Part shown: positions 52,436 to 61,960 of the stretch, one piece after another | How the letters are laid out: the number at the start of each line of letters is the position of its first letter | Numbering within the stretch: position 1 is the stretch's first letter | NCBI RefSeq assembly: GCF_017355935.1 | Contig: NZ_JAFIQT010000003.1 | Location: 601,480 to 665,479 of the forward strand | Length of the DNA: 64,000 nucleotides | Direction of reading: 5' to 3' | From: Telluribacter humicola | GTDB lineage: Bacteria; Bacteroidota; Bacteroidia; Cytophagales; Spirosomataceae | The notes under the pieces: generated by a model | Databases searched by the model: none | What the model saw: only the letters and a program-made list of their open reading frames with translations | What the model was told of the DNA's origin: nothing | Translations under genes and position numbers: made by a program

Positions 52436-53020
52436 TATAGTTTTTCCGTTGTTGATGTTATCATCAACAACGGCAGAATCATAATCGGATTTGATTATCG
52501 CATACATACAGACATTGACAAAGCGAGAATGGATACAGGCATAGTTTCTCATCAGCCCTTCCAGTAGAAAGCCCCCTTTCTCCAGCACCTTTCTTGAGGC
52601 TCTATTATCTTCTACCGTAAGGGCTTCTATCCGCTCTACCTCCATTGTTTCAAAGAGATGGCTAATCAGTGCTTTTACTATCTCAGTAGCATAGCCTTGC
52701 TGCCAATAAGAGGGTAATAAATTGTAGCCGATAACAGCTTTTCTGTTTTCGGCGTTAAAGGCTAGAATACCTGCCTCTCCCACAAATTGTCCGCTAGCTT
52801 TGGCATAAAGAGCCTGAAAAGCATATTGCTTAGTAGCATACTTTGCCAAAACTCCATCAAGATATACTCTTGTATCCAAGAGGCTGTCGGTAGCTTTGGT
52901 AGTAGCATATTGCCACACGAGAGGGTCTGCCTTTAGAGCTTGTATATCTTTAAGATTGGCTTCGGAATAATTTTTCAGAAGCAATCTATGAGTTTCTAGC
53001 TGATTTGGTAGAGGACACAT
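52427..53020 (-). CDS. GNAT-family N-acetyltransferase (RimJ/RimL-like)
   Basis: 197-residue cytoplasmic acetyltransferase. N-terminal LETHRLLLKNY, the acetyl-CoA motif NLLPSYWQQGYATEIVKAL, and the ALTVEDNRASRKVLEKGGF segment are of the RimJ/RimL type, which acetylates ribosomal proteins or other N-termini. It extends about 20 residues beyond the family core. The end overlaps the OpgC-like gene. Confidence 0.88.
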   Translation of the reverse strand: MCPLPNQLETHRLLLKNYSEANLKDIQALKADPLVWQYATTKATDSLLDTRVYLDGVLAKYATKQYAFQALYAKASGQFVGEAGILAFNAENRKAVIGYNLLPSYWQQGYATEIVKALISHLFETMEVERIEALTVEDNRASRKVLEKGGFLLEGLMRNYACIHSRFVNVCMYAIIKSDYDSAVVDDNINNGKTILP

Positions 53021-53134
53021 AAGGCTCCATATATTTAGCTCTCTAAAAAAGGAATCCGTTGTATAATACTTTTCTGTTTGGCAGTTGATATAGTAAATTC
53101 ACAATAAAGCGAAATATAGATCACATTTTTTGCC

Positions 53135-53634
53135 TTATCTATTTTGATCTTGGAAAAGATAACAGAGCATTAGATTCAGCAATAGCTGTAGGTAGTAATC
53201 TACATACAACTGCCTCCCATCAGAACTCAACTCCGTCCTAAGCCGTTCGCCGTTGTTGGGGTTATTACCAATAGCGGCATGAATGTTATTTACTAGTCAC
53301 TCCCCTTATCCGTAAAATATAGCTTCCCCCATTCTTCAGTATCACCAATTAGCGCAACACTAGAAGGTATTATTAAACCTTTATAAACCTTTACCTCTAT
53401 AATAATTGGCTTTGTTAATAAGTCTGTACTTGTCTTCTAGGTATAAATGCGGTAAGAATCATTGACTGAGTTAGTTGAAACCGAAGGACCTGCAAACAAA
53501 TTCCTATCAATATCAAATTCATTAAGAAACGAGCTGAATTCATCTTGTGCGCTATCATTCATCCAGCTATCACTCCGGCAGGAAGATAGGAATAGAACTA
53601 CTAATATAAGGTTAAACATTAGAAACGTTTTCAA
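53135..53634 (-). pseudogene. Decayed small lipoprotein gene (in-frame amber and frameshift)
   Basis: A TTG-started frame (53634-53437) encodes a 65-residue lipoprotein with lipobox LSSC (C19). It stops at TAG (53439-53437). The same frame continues for 47 residues with protein-like composition (KTSTDLLTKPIIIEVKVYK... ending in GDTEEWGKLYFTDKGSD) to TAG at 53295-53293. A third segment in another frame (53296-53135, LVNNIHAAIGNNPNNGERLR...) reads on smoothly after a one-base shift. Total about 165 residues. The first stop could instead be genuine; then only the 65-residue lipoprotein is expressed. Nothing recognised in families. Confidence 0.5.
53224..53247. repeat. Imperfect 24-bp direct repeat, copy 1
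   Basis: AACTCAACTCCGTCCTAAGCCGTT shares 20 of 24 bases with the copy at 53718-53741. The two copies bracket the decayed lipoprotein gene. Confidence 0.5.
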
Positions 53635-53717
53635 GCTACCCTCCTATTAAGATTCAAGCCAAAAATGGTATTACTAAAACATGTCTATTAGGATTCCAAA
53701 TATACTTACTTCCCCAA

Positions 53718-53741
53718 AACTCAACCCCGCTCCAAGCCGTT
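53718..53741. repeat. Imperfect 24-bp direct repeat, copy 2
   Basis: AACTCAACCCCGCTCCAAGCCGTT, 20 of 24 identical with 53224-53247, lies in the intergenic gap before the pirin gene. Confidence 0.5.
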
Positions 53742-53781
53742 AAAGAGTAAGTACATCTCTAAACCTTACTCTTTTGCACGC

Positions 53782-54636
53782 ATGCGAAGCATCAAAAAAA
53801 TACATACCGCCCACTATGCCCCCATTAGCGACCTGATTACTTACTCACCGCTACCATCGCGGTCGCTGGATCAGGTTGACCCTTTCCTGTTCCTGAACCA
53901 CCATGGTCCGCAGAAGTACCGGCCTAACAACAACGGTCTTCCCTTCGGGCCGCACCCACACCGGGGCATGGAAACGGTTACGTTCATCCTGGAAGGAGAT
54001 ATTATGCACAAAGACTCTGGCGGCCACGAAAGCGTGATTAACGCCGGAGGGGTACAGTGGATGACCGCCGGCAGCGGCCTCATCCACGCCGAAGTATCCT
54101 CGACAGAATTCAAGAAGAACGGCGGCGATATGGAGATTCTGCAGCTGTGGATCAACCTGCCGGCCCGCCTCAAGATGACCAAGCCCGCCTATAAGGGCCT
54201 CCAGAAGGAGGATATCCCTAGCATCAGCTTGGATGAAGGAAAGGTAACACTGAACCTCATCTCGGGCGAATTTAATGGACAACAAGGGGCTTTTGAAACG
54301 TTGACGGATGTGTTCATGAGTACTGTGTACTTTCAGCCCGGTGGCGAGTTCACAGTACAGGTACCCGCCGAGCGCTCTATCTTCTTCTACGTTGTACATG
54401 GTAAGCTCACTGTGAATGATCAGGACGTAGAAGCCCTGCAACTGCTGGAATTTAATTATAATGCGGAGGAGATACAGGTAAAAGCCTCCGAGGATAGCGT
54501 CATTCTCTTCGGCCACGCCACACCTTTTGACGAGCCGGTAGTAGCCCAGGGGCCTTTTGTAATGAATACGCAGGAGGAAATTATGGAAGCCTACAGCGAT
54601 TACCGCGCCGGCAAATTCGGCCAGTGGAATGGGTAA
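53782..54636 (+). CDS. Pirin-family bicupin protein
   Basis: 284-residue metal-binding bicupin. Putative iron ligands H58 and H60 in PFGPHPHRG, H102 and E104 in GLIHAEVS are all present, and QVDPFLFLNHHGP begins the domain. Pirins act as quercetin 2,3-dioxygenases or redox-linked regulators; which applies cannot be told. The C-terminal cupin (GRSIFFYVVHG-type) is intact. Upstream region shows no exact promoter; terminator and heptad array follow. Confidence 0.92.
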   Translation: MRSIKKIHTAHYAPISDLITYSPLPSRSLDQVDPFLFLNHHGPQKYRPNNNGLPFGPHPHRGMETVTFILEGDIMHKDSGGHESVINAGGVQWMTAGSGLIHAEVSSTEFKKNGGDMEILQLWINLPARLKMTKPAYKGLQKEDIPSISLDEGKVTLNLISGEFNGQQGAFETLTDVFMSTVYFQPGGEFTVQVPAERSIFFYVVHGKLTVNDQDVEALQLLEFNYNAEEIQVKASEDSVILFGHATPFDEPVVAQGPFVMNTQEEIMEAYSDYRAGKFGQWNG

Positions 54637-54684
54637 ATAGCTGTTAGCTTTTAGTTGTTAGCTTTCAGTTGTTAGCAATTAACT
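54636..54684. repeat. Heptad-periodic repeat, locus 4
   Basis: Seven units: aATAGCT, gTTAGCT, tTTAGTT, gTTAGCT, tTCAGTT, gTTAGCA, aTTAACT. Same design as the arrays at 1.4, 20.6 and 48.35 kb; it follows the pirin stop codon. Confidence 0.65.
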
Positions 54685-54691
54685 ATAAATG

Positions 54692-54723
54692 AGAGAAGCC
54701 CGACCTGTTGGTCGGGCTTCTCT
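54692..54723. terminator. Bidirectional terminator between pirin and gcvP
   Basis: 14-bp perfect stem (54692-54705 with 54710-54723), loop TGTT, with an A-rich flank on one side and a T-rich flank on the other. Confidence 0.88.
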
Positions 54724-54743
54724 GTTTATGAACTTTCAATATA

Positions 54744-57635
54744 TTAAGCGTTTTCCTCCTGCGATACTTCGGCGTACTCTTCGATAGGTACGCACGAGCA
54801 GATAAGGTTGCGGTCACCGTAGGCGCTGTCGACCCGGCTGACGCTCGGCCAGAACTTGTTGAAGCGTAGGTGCGACAGCGGGAAGGCTGCTCTCTCACGG
54901 CTGTACGGACGGTTCCAGTTGTCGTCAAGTACCACGCGCGCTGTATGCGGCGCGTTTTTCAACACGTTGCTGGTTTTATCCGCAGCACCTTCTTCAATTT
55001 CCCGTATCTCGTTACGAATGGCAATCAGGGTATCGCAGAAGCGATCCAGCTCGGCCTTCGACTCCGACTCAGTAGGCTCGATCATGAGCGTACCGGCTAC
55101 GGGGAACGACAGCGTTGGCGCATGGTAGCCGTAGTCCATCAGGCGTTTGGCAATATCCTCCGCCTCTACACCTGCGGCTTTGAACGGACGGCAGTCCACG
55201 ATAAACTCGTGGGCACAGCGGCCATTAGCACCTGCGTACAACTCTACATAGTGGCCTTTAAGCCGCGACTTGATATAGTTAGCATTCAGGATCGCCATTT
55301 TAGTAGCATTGGTCAGCCCCTCGGCACCCATCATAGCGATGTACGCGTACGAAATGGTTAGGATGCTGGCGCTGCCATACGGAGCCGCCGACACGGCCGA
55401 TATAGCCTGCTCACTACCAATCTTCACTACGGCATGTCCGGGCAGGAAGGGTACCAGGTGCTCGGCTACGCCAATGGGGCCCATACCCGGTCCACCACCC
55501 CCGTGAGGGATACAGAAGGTCTTGTGCAGGTTGAGGTGGCACACATCCGCACCAATAGTAGCCGGACTAGTAAGTCCTACCTGGGCGTTCATGTTGGCAC
55601 CATCCATGTATACCTGTCCGCCGTGCTCGTGGATGACAGAACAGATTTCTTTAATAGTTTCTTCAAATACCCCATGGGTAGAAGGATACGTGACCATCAG
55701 ACACGACAGCTCATTGCTGTACTGCGCGGCTTTGGCTTTTAGGTCTTCTACGTCAATATTCCCACGCTCGTCGCACTTGGTTACGACTACCTTCATACCG
55801 GCCATAACGGCGGAAGCAGGGTTAGTACCATGAGCCGAGGACGGGATCAGTGCTACGTTACGGTGCGTGTCACCACGGCTTTCGTGGTACGCCCGGATCA
55901 CCATTAGTCCGGCATATTCGCCCTGAGCACCCGAGTTAGGCTGCAGCGACATAGCCGCAAAGCCGGTAATCTGGCACAACCAATCGTTCAATTCCTGGAA
56001 CATCTGCTTGTAGCCCTGAGCCTGCTTCTGCGGAACAAAGGGGTGCATCTTACCAAACTCCGGCCAGGTAACAGGTATCATCTCGGCCGTAGCGTTGAGC
56101 TTCATGGTACAGCTTCCCAATGAGATCATGGAGTGTACCAGCGAAAGGTCCTTGTTCTCCAGTGTCTTCAGGTACCTGAGCATTTCGTGCTCAGTATGGT
56201 GCGTATTGAATACCGGGTGCGTCAGGTACTCTGATGTACGGGCGAGGTTCTGGGGCAGTTCAATATCAATCTCCTCATCCATCACCATCTCCCCCTGGAA
56301 GCCTGATACCTCAGCAAACAGGTTGAGCAATTCTATAACATCGCCGAAGCTCTTTACCTCATCGAACGAAACACCTATTACATCATCGCCAGTATAACGC
56401 AGATTGATCCCCCACTTCTGAGACTCCTGCCGGATCTTACCAGCTAATGGCGTCTGGACCGTAACGGTATCGAAGTAGTTCGTGGTAAGTACGTTGTAGT
56501 TAAACCGCTTAATGGTTTCAATAAAAAGCTTGGTAAGGCCATGGGTACGGGCAGCTATTGCTTTTAGTCCCTGTGGTCCGTGGTACACCGCATAGGCACC
56601 CGCCATAACGGCCAGCAATACCTGCGCGGTACAGATATTAGACGTAGCTTTTTCGCGACGAATATGCTGCTCGCGGGTCTGCAGCGCCATACGCAGGGCA
56701 CGATTCCCCTCGGCATCTACTGACACACCAATGATACGTCCCGGCAGCTGACGCTTGAAAGATTCTTTGGTAGCGAAGTAGGCGGCATGCGGACCACCAT
56801 ACCCCATAGGTACGCCAAAACGCTGCGCAGAACCTACTACTACATCGGCTCCCATTTCACCGGGAGACTTCAGAAGGGTCAGGGCCAGCAGGTCAGCCGC
56901 TACGGCTACTGTTATGTTCAGCTCATGCGCTGAGGCAATAAAATCAGTATAATCAAATACTTCTCCATCCGAAGCCGGATACTGTACCAGCACACCAAAC
57001 AAATTGGCACTGGTCAGATCAACAGTCTGGTGGTCACCTACTACTACCTTGATACCGATAGGAGTAGCACGGGTATACAGCAAATCAATTGTCTGGGGGT
57101 GGCAGCGCTCTGATACAAAGAATGTATCAGCTCCTTTTTTGGCAGCAGCGCGCAGACTATACAGCATAGTCATAGCCTCGGCGGCGGCGGTAGCTTCATC
57201 CAACAGAGAAGCGTTGGCTATTTCCATACCGGTGAGGTCAGTCACTACGGTCTGGAAGTTCAGCAGCATTTCCAGTCGTCCCTGCGCGATTTCGGCCTGG
57301 TAGGGCGTGTAAGCTGTATACCATCCCGGATTCTCAAGGATATTTCTAAGGATTACATTAGGCGTAATGGTATCGTAATAGCCAGTACCTATGTAGGACT
57401 TAAAGATGGTGTTGAGGCGGGCCAGTCGCTTAAAATCCTGCAAAAACTGGTGCTCTGACCTGGGTTGTGGTAAGTAGAGAGGTTTAGTTAGCCGAATGGC
57501 CGCCGGAACCGTCTGTTCGATGAGCTCATCGAGAGAGCTAACACCTACTGTATTCAGCATTTCCTGCAGCTCATCTGTATCTTTGCCGTGGTGCCGATCT
57601 TCGAATTTTTCTTGATAACTGAGGTTGATTTTCAT
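54744..57635 (-). CDS. gcvP: Glycine dehydrogenase (decarboxylating), P-protein of the glycine cleavage system
   Basis: 963-residue PLP enzyme, both halves fused (single-chain type). It decarboxylates glycine and transfers aminomethyl to the lipoyl H-protein. N-half features: [43 protein letters not shown]-half: the PLP lysine K705 in [18 protein letters not shown]. Length equals the E. coli and plant forms. gcvT and gcvH are not in the window. A -7-like TACTTTTG is 43 nt upstream and a 15-bp inverted repeat farther upstream. Confidence 0.97.
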   Translation of the reverse strand: MKINLSYQEKFEDRHHGKDTDELQEMLNTVGVSSLDELIEQTVPAAIRLTKPLYLPQPRSEHQFLQDFKRLARLNTIFKSYIGTGYYDTITPNVILRNILENPGWYTAYTPYQAEIAQGRLEMLLNFQTVVTDLTGMEIANASLLDEATAAAEAMTMLYSLRAAAKKGADTFFVSERCHPQTIDLLYTRATPIGIKVVVGDHQTVDLTSANLFGVLVQYPASDGEVFDYTDFIASAHELNITVAVAADLLALTLLKSPGEMGADVVVGSAQRFGVPMGYGGPHAAYFATKESFKRQLPGRIIGVSVDAEGNRALRMALQTREQHIRREKATSNICTAQVLLAVMAGAYAVYHGPQGLKAIAARTHGLTKLFIETIKRFNYNVLTTNYFDTVTVQTPLAGKIRQESQKWGINLRYTGDDVIGVSFDEVKSFGDVIELLNLFAEVSGFQGEMVMDEEIDIELPQNLARTSEYLTHPVFNTHHTEHEMLRYLKTLENKDLSLVHSMISLGSCTMKLNATAEMIPVTWPEFGKMHPFVPQKQAQGYKQMFQELNDWLCQITGFAAMSLQPNSGAQGEYAGLMVIRAYHESRGDTHRNVALIPSSAHGTNPASAVMAGMKVVVTKCDERGNIDVEDLKAKAAQYSNELSCLMVTYPSTHGVFEETIKEICSVIHEHGGQVYMDGANMNAQVGLTSPATIGADVCHLNLHKTFCIPHGGGGPGMGPIGVAEHLVPFLPGHAVVKIGSEQAISAVSAAPYGSASILTISYAYIAMMGAEGLTNATKMAILNANYIKSRLKGHYVELYAGANGRCAHEFIVDCRPFKAAGVEAEDIAKRLMDYGYHAPTLSFPVAGTLMIEPTESESKAELDRFCDTLIAIRNEIREIEEGAADKTSNVLKNAPHTARVVLDDNWNRPYSRERAAFPLSHLRFNKFWPSVSRVDSAYGDRNLICSCVPIEEYAEVSQEENA

Positions 57636-57678
57636 GCAGTTGAGGCAGAAAATGCCTGTGTAAAAATGTTTATAAACA

Positions 57679-57686
57679 CAAAAGTA
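57679..57686 (-). promoter_or_regulatory. Candidate gcvP -7 element
   Basis: TACTTTTG (TAnnTTTG) on the minus strand, 43 nt before the gcvP start; no TTG at -33 distance. Confidence 0.45.
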
Positions 57687-57740
57687 AGCAAATCCAACGA
57701 ATCCCGATGAGAATAGTTGGTATGCTTACCAATGTTGACA

Positions 57741-57795
57741 TAACAAATAGTTTTGACTGGAAGTTTGCTGAAAACCTAGCCAAAACTATTTGTTA
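57741..57795 (-). terminator. Long-loop inverted repeat between the small basic protein gene and gcvP
   Basis: Perfect 15-bp arms (57741-57755, 57781-57795; TAACAAATAGTTTTG and complement) enclose 25 nt. It may end the transcript of the small basic protein or act as a regulatory site for gcvP. Confidence 0.45.
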
Positions 57796-57816
57796 GAAAA
57801 ATTATATAACGGATGA

Positions 57817-58041
57817 TTAATGCTTGGGGCAGTCGCATGAGCTACGACGCTTGAATATGCCCAGGATCTTCTTGCTCCGGGGCTTCTTATAGCCACGGTA
57901 GCGCTTCCGCTTCTTTCCTTTCTTCCCCTTTTCTATAAGCTCACTTTTGGTAACGGCCGAAACAGAGGATGCATAAGACTCCATACTATATCCTCCGGTC
58001 ATCAAACCTACCAGCAGGAGTACAAGCATTTTATTCTTCAT
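57817..58041 (-). CDS. Small exported lysine/arginine-rich protein (74 aa)
   Basis: Unrecognised protein. A signal peptide (MKNKMLVLLLVGLMTGGYS, cleavage near 24-25) is followed by a mature part of about 50 residues with a strongly basic patch (GKKGKKRKRYRGYKKPRSKK, 39-58) and the end SSCDCPKH with C69 and C71. The basic stretch and CxC pair suggest binding of nucleic acid, acidic glycan or metal, which is speculation. The gene is alone on its strand between gcvP and the metallophosphoesterase, with an inverted repeat after it. Confidence 0.65.
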   Translation of the reverse strand: MKNKMLVLLLVGLMTGGYSMESYASSVSAVTKSELIEKGKKGKKRKRYRGYKKPRSKKILGIFKRRSSCDCPKH

Positions 58042-58138
58042 GATCTATACGTTTAGTATCCGGTTTATCATCAGGTATTTGTTATTCAACGCATACACTC
58101 CTGATATTATTCCCGTTGTGCCTGATTGAATTATAAAT

Positions 58139-59395
58139 CTACGCTTTTACCAGTTCAATAATAGTAATCTCCGGCAGGATACCTACCCGACCCGGATACC
58201 CAATATACCCGAAGCCCCTATTTACGTACAGGTACTGATCATCCTGCTCGTACAGCCCACCCCACTGCTTATAGCGGTACTGCACCGGGCTCCACTGGAA
58301 GCCGCCGATCTCCACCCCAAACTGCATACCGTGTGTATGACCCGCAAAGGCCACGTCGATATCCTTATACTTTGGAGTTACCTGTGCATTCCAGTGGCTA
58401 GGGTCGTGGGATAGCAGTAGCTTGACGGGGTACTTCTCAGCTCCCTGATACGCTTTGGACAGATCGCCATATTGAGCAAATCCTCCCATGCCCCAGTTCT
58501 GAATACCAATCAGACCTATCTCTTCACCATCTACCTGTATAGGTACATTCTCATCCATAAGCAGGCGCCAGCCCATGGTATCATGCGCTTTGATAAGGTC
58601 ACGCAGATTTTGACGCTTCTCAGCCTGGCTGGACCAGTTGGCATAGTCACCATAATCGTGGTTACCCAATACTGAATACACCCCTAGCGGAGCCTTTACT
58701 TTACCGAATATCTCCATGTAGTTTTTTACTTCTTCAGCACGGTCGTTGACCAGGTCACCCGTGAACAGCGCCAGGTCAGGCTTTTCTTTCAGCAGCATTT
58801 CCACACCACCTTTCACAGCCGTCCGGTTAAAGAAACTACCCGAGTGAATATCCGAGAGCTGAGCGATACGCATACCGTTAAAGGCACTAGGTAGATTCTT
58901 GAGGGGAATCTTCACCCGGCGGATGCGGTAGTCGTGGGCGCCGGAAATTATACCAAAGGCAAAGGTACCAAAGAGGCTTCCACCGGCTACCAATGCCACA
59001 GACGACATAAACTCAGAACGGGGTATACGCGGAACGGAAGGATCCGTAGTAGGATCGGCTGCCGGTGGTACCACCAGGCTCACGGCCCATTGTACCAGAC
59101 GACGTACATCGTCGATCAGCAGAAACAGAGCAGCAAAAATCTTTGCAAAATAGGGAATAGCAATACCTGAGATAACAAAGTTACGGGTAGTACGGCCAAA
59201 GGTATCCGGCGGCAGAAACTGCACCAGAATGTAAGAGGCTAACGTAATGGCGGTAAAGCCCCAGTACAACCAGGTTACCCAGCGCTGCACATTGGGAGAA
59301 GCGGAGCGGATCACTACCTTGAGGGCTTGCCATACGTACCAGTCTATGGCTATGAATACAAATGTAAGTAACAGAAATACTAAGGAACGACTCAT
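58139..59395 (-). CDS. Membrane-anchored metallophosphoesterase
   Basis: 418-residue inner-membrane protein. Three to four helices in the first 140 residues are followed by a TAT-like RSEFMSSVALVAGG segment and a calcineurin-like phosphoesterase domain (about 170-410): LSDIHSG, FTGDLVND, LGNHDYGDY, LLSHDP and AGHTHG provide the two-metal site. Members (YaeI-like) act on lipids or nucleotides such as UDP-diacylglucosamine; the substrate here is unknown. Divergent from the two-component operon. Confidence 0.9.
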   Translation of the reverse strand: MSRSLVFLLLTFVFIAIDWYVWQALKVVIRSASPNVQRWVTWLYWGFTAITLASYILVQFLPPDTFGRTTRNFVISGIAIPYFAKIFAALFLLIDDVRRLVQWAVSLVVPPAADPTTDPSVPRIPRSEFMSSVALVAGGSLFGTFAFGIISGAHDYRIRRVKIPLKNLPSAFNGMRIAQLSDIHSGSFFNRTAVKGGVEMLLKEKPDLALFTGDLVNDRAEEVKNYMEIFGKVKAPLGVYSVLGNHDYGDYANWSSQAEKRQNLRDLIKAHDTMGWRLLMDENVPIQVDGEEIGLIGIQNWGMGGFAQYGDLSKAYQGAEKYPVKLLLSHDPSHWNAQVTPKYKDIDVAFAGHTHGMQFGVEIGGFQWSPVQYRYKQWGGLYEQDDQYLYVNRGFGYIGYPGRVGILPEITIIELVKA

Positions 59396-59634
59396 GAGTT
59401 AACGTAAAATGGGGTCTATGAGAAAACAAACGTTGAGCCGAAGTTTCTTGTTCATTCCATGAACCCGAGCTTCTTAGAATATTTTCCAGTGAAGCTATGA
59501 GTACATAAACGGCAAGTTTGAAAGGGTAAAAGGATATTATTTGTAGCTTCGTTAAGGAGAAGTACCCGTAAAAGCTCTTAGTTAAGTGGAAAGCTTGGGG
59601 AGGAAAGCTTCTACAGTAGTAATAACATTGAAAT

Positions 59635-59856
59635 ATGATAGATTACAATTTCAAGAAATACCACATTCGCTCTATCAACGCCAATTCGGAAGAGGAGCGT
59701 GCCGCTATCAATCAGGAACTAAAAGATCTCTATGAATCCTTGTCGGAAGAAGACAAGGCTGAATTCAATCGCCAACTCCAGATCTTCCTGACGAGGGAGG
59801 TTGGTCGTCTCAAGAGCGACTACGAGTCGATCAAGGGCTTGAATAATGATAACTAA
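59635..59856 (+). CDS. Unknown 73-residue helical protein, first gene of a two-component operon
   Basis: Hydrophilic, mostly helical protein (EERAAINQELKDLYESL, EFNRQLQIFLTREVGRL) with no signal peptide or transmembrane span. It ends 6 nt before the histidine kinase start, so it is probably coupled to it. No family recognised. It could be an adaptor for the kinase (speculation). Confidence 0.7.
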   Translation: MIDYNFKKYHIRSINANSEEERAAINQELKDLYESLSEEDKAEFNRQLQIFLTREVGRLKSDYESIKGLNNDN

Positions 59857-59862
59857 GTAGCT

Positions 59863-61107
59863 ATGCGCAGGCGAACCATACGGTGGCTGGTGCTACTTTC
59901 GGCTTTATCCATCATAGGGGTAATAGTTACGCAGATCTATTGGGTCAAGAAAACGCTGGATGTACGTGAACGCCAGTTTAATCAGCGTGCTCATATAGCT
60001 CTGCGTGGTGTAGCAGAAGAACTAGCCCGTATGAACCGGGTAATGCTTAGCACTAATCCGGTAGAGCAACTGTCTCCAACCTACTTCCTGGTCAACACCA
60101 ATTCTACTACGGAACCTACTATACTGGAGCACTTCTTAAAAACGTACTTTCAGAAACACGACCTTATTACGGATTTCGAAGTAGGTATCTACGACTGTAC
60201 TACCCATCAGATCCGTTACGGTATGTCGCTCAGCAGCCGTAACAACGTCAAATCTCCTGCCTCAACAGCTAGCTGGATCAAGACCGACAAGTATCCTTAC
60301 TACTTTGGCGTTCGCTTTCCAAATCAGGTAGAGAGCCTGACTGATAACATGGAGGGTTGGATGCTCTCTTCGATAGTAGTACTGATTGCTCTTAGCTTTT
60401 TTGCGTATGCGCTTTTTGTAATTCTCCGTCAGAAGCAGCTATCCGAAATACAGCGTGACTTTGTCAATAATATGACGCACGAACTACAGACCCCTATCTC
60501 TACCATTCGCATCGCGGCCGATGTACTTAACACATCCGCTATCCTGAACCAGCCTGAGCGGCACAAGCGCTACGTACAGATAGTCCAGGAGGAGATTATA
60601 CGGCTACAGCGGCAGGTAGAAACGGTACTGAATATGGCCAAATCTGAGCGTCGGAAGCTCGAGCTGAATATAGAGTGGCTGGATGCACATCAGGTTATTG
60701 AATCAACGGCACGTACCTACGATGGTAAAGCCCACCTGCAACTGGAAGCCAGCTCTCCCTACGTACACGCTGATGCGATCCACTTTGGCAACATTATCAA
60801 CAATCTTATCGATAATGCTCTTAAGTATTCATCCGATAAGCCCGAAGTATTTGTACGTACCTATGATCAGGGAAATGAGTTGGTATTAGCTGTGAAAGAT
60901 CATGGCATAGGTATTGCTCCTGAATACCACAAAAAGATATTTCAGAAGTTTTTCAGGGTACCCCACGGCAATGTACATAATGTAAAAGGGTTTGGAATTG
61001 GGCTTAGTTACGTACGTCAGATTGTCAGGGCTCACCACTGGAAGCTCGAGCTGGATAGTGAGGTAGGAAAAGGGAGCGAATTCAGGATTTATATTCCGAA
61101 GAAATAA
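59863..61107 (+). CDS. Sensor histidine kinase (no HAMP)
   Basis: 414-residue membrane kinase. TM1 about 8-27, periplasmic sensor about 30-160, TM2 about 165-188, then directly the HisKA helix with phosphoacceptor H206 in MTHELQTPIS. ATPase motifs: N box INNLIDNALKYS, G1 KDHGIGIAPE, F box FQKFF, G2 GFGIGLSYV. A HAMP domain is absent. The usual Lys after HEL is Gln. Gap to the response regulator is 6 nt, so they form a cognate pair. Confidence 0.93.
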   Translation: MRRRTIRWLVLLSALSIIGVIVTQIYWVKKTLDVRERQFNQRAHIALRGVAEELARMNRVMLSTNPVEQLSPTYFLVNTNSTTEPTILEHFLKTYFQKHDLITDFEVGIYDCTTHQIRYGMSLSSRNNVKSPASTASWIKTDKYPYYFGVRFPNQVESLTDNMEGWMLSSIVVLIALSFFAYALFVILRQKQLSEIQRDFVNNMTHELQTPISTIRIAADVLNTSAILNQPERHKRYVQIVQEEIIRLQRQVETVLNMAKSERRKLELNIEWLDAHQVIESTARTYDGKAHLQLEASSPYVHADAIHFGNIINNLIDNALKYSSDKPEVFVRTYDQGNELVLAVKDHGIGIAPEYHKKIFQKFFRVPHGNVHNVKGFGIGLSYVRQIVRAHHWKLELDSEVGKGSEFRIYIPKK

Positions 61108-61113
61108 TCCATC

Positions 61114-61803
61114 ATGAAAGCACGCATACTCTACGTTGAGGATGATCCGAACCTTGCCTTTGCGACAAAGGACAATCTGGAAGCTTATGACTATGAAATA
61201 GTACATTGTACAGACGGGCGGGAAGCCTGGGAAGCCTTCCAGCAGGACCACTTTGATCTGTGTGTACTTGATATCATGCTACCCCAGATGGATGGCTTTA
61301 CCCTGGCCCAGCATATTCGCAATGCCGATTCTGAGGTTCCCATTCTGTTCCTTTCGGCACGTTCGCTGCCGGAAGATAAAATTCAGGGATTTGAGCTGGG
61401 AGCTGACGACTACATTACCAAGCCTTTCAGTATTCAGGAGCTTATGCTACGGATAGAAGTTTTCCTGCGTCGTAGTAAGAAAGAGCGGCCCCCTTTTAAT
61501 CACACAAATGAACCTCAGCCAATCGGCAACTACACATTTGACTTCAAAAAGCTCACACTTCAGAATAACGCTGTACATCATACCCTGACCTTCCGAGAGG
61601 CAGAAGTACTCAAGTACTTTGCTGATCGGCAGGGGCAGGTGGTCAAGCGGGAAGAATTGCTTAATGCCATCTGGGGCACCGATGACTACTTCAAGGGACG
61701 TAGCCTTGATGTTTTCCTGTCCCGGATCCGTAAATACGTTTCTGCTGACCCCTCTATTCGCCTCGACAATATCCACGGCATTGGCTTCCGTATGAGCTGG
61801 TAG
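61114..61803 (+). CDS. OmpR-family response regulator
   Basis: 229 residues. Receiver: acidic D10 and D11, phosphoacceptor D53 in LDIML, S81 and K103 (TKPF). C-terminal winged helix about 130-229 with recognition helix SLDVFLSRIRKYV. It is the partner of the preceding kinase. Targets unknown. Confidence 0.95.
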   Translation: MKARILYVEDDPNLAFATKDNLEAYDYEIVHCTDGREAWEAFQQDHFDLCVLDIMLPQMDGFTLAQHIRNADSEVPILFLSARSLPEDKIQGFELGADDYITKPFSIQELMLRIEVFLRRSKKERPPFNHTNEPQPIGNYTFDFKKLTLQNNAVHHTLTFREAEVLKYFADRQGQVVKREELLNAIWGTDDYFKGRSLDVFLSRIRKYVSADPSIRLDNIHGIGFRMSW

Positions 61804-61960
61804 CTTTTTTTATGTACTGCGTATATAGATGTCATCAATCCCCATCCTTCTTTTTATTAATTTTAGAGGTTAAAACTATGGTATACTTCTTGTTTTGAAT
61901 CCTATTTTATAAGTAGCTCATAGTTATTTGATAGACTATTAACACACTGTATTCGCCAAT

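Noticed and set aside
53224..53741. Integron attC sites
   Set aside because: The repeats contain TAAGCCGTT-like words but lack the paired RYYYAAC/GTTRRRY ends and an integrase.
57636..57816. Glycine riboswitch upstream of gcvP
   Set aside because: The region shows a simple inverted repeat only; none of the conserved glycine-aptamer segments are recognised.
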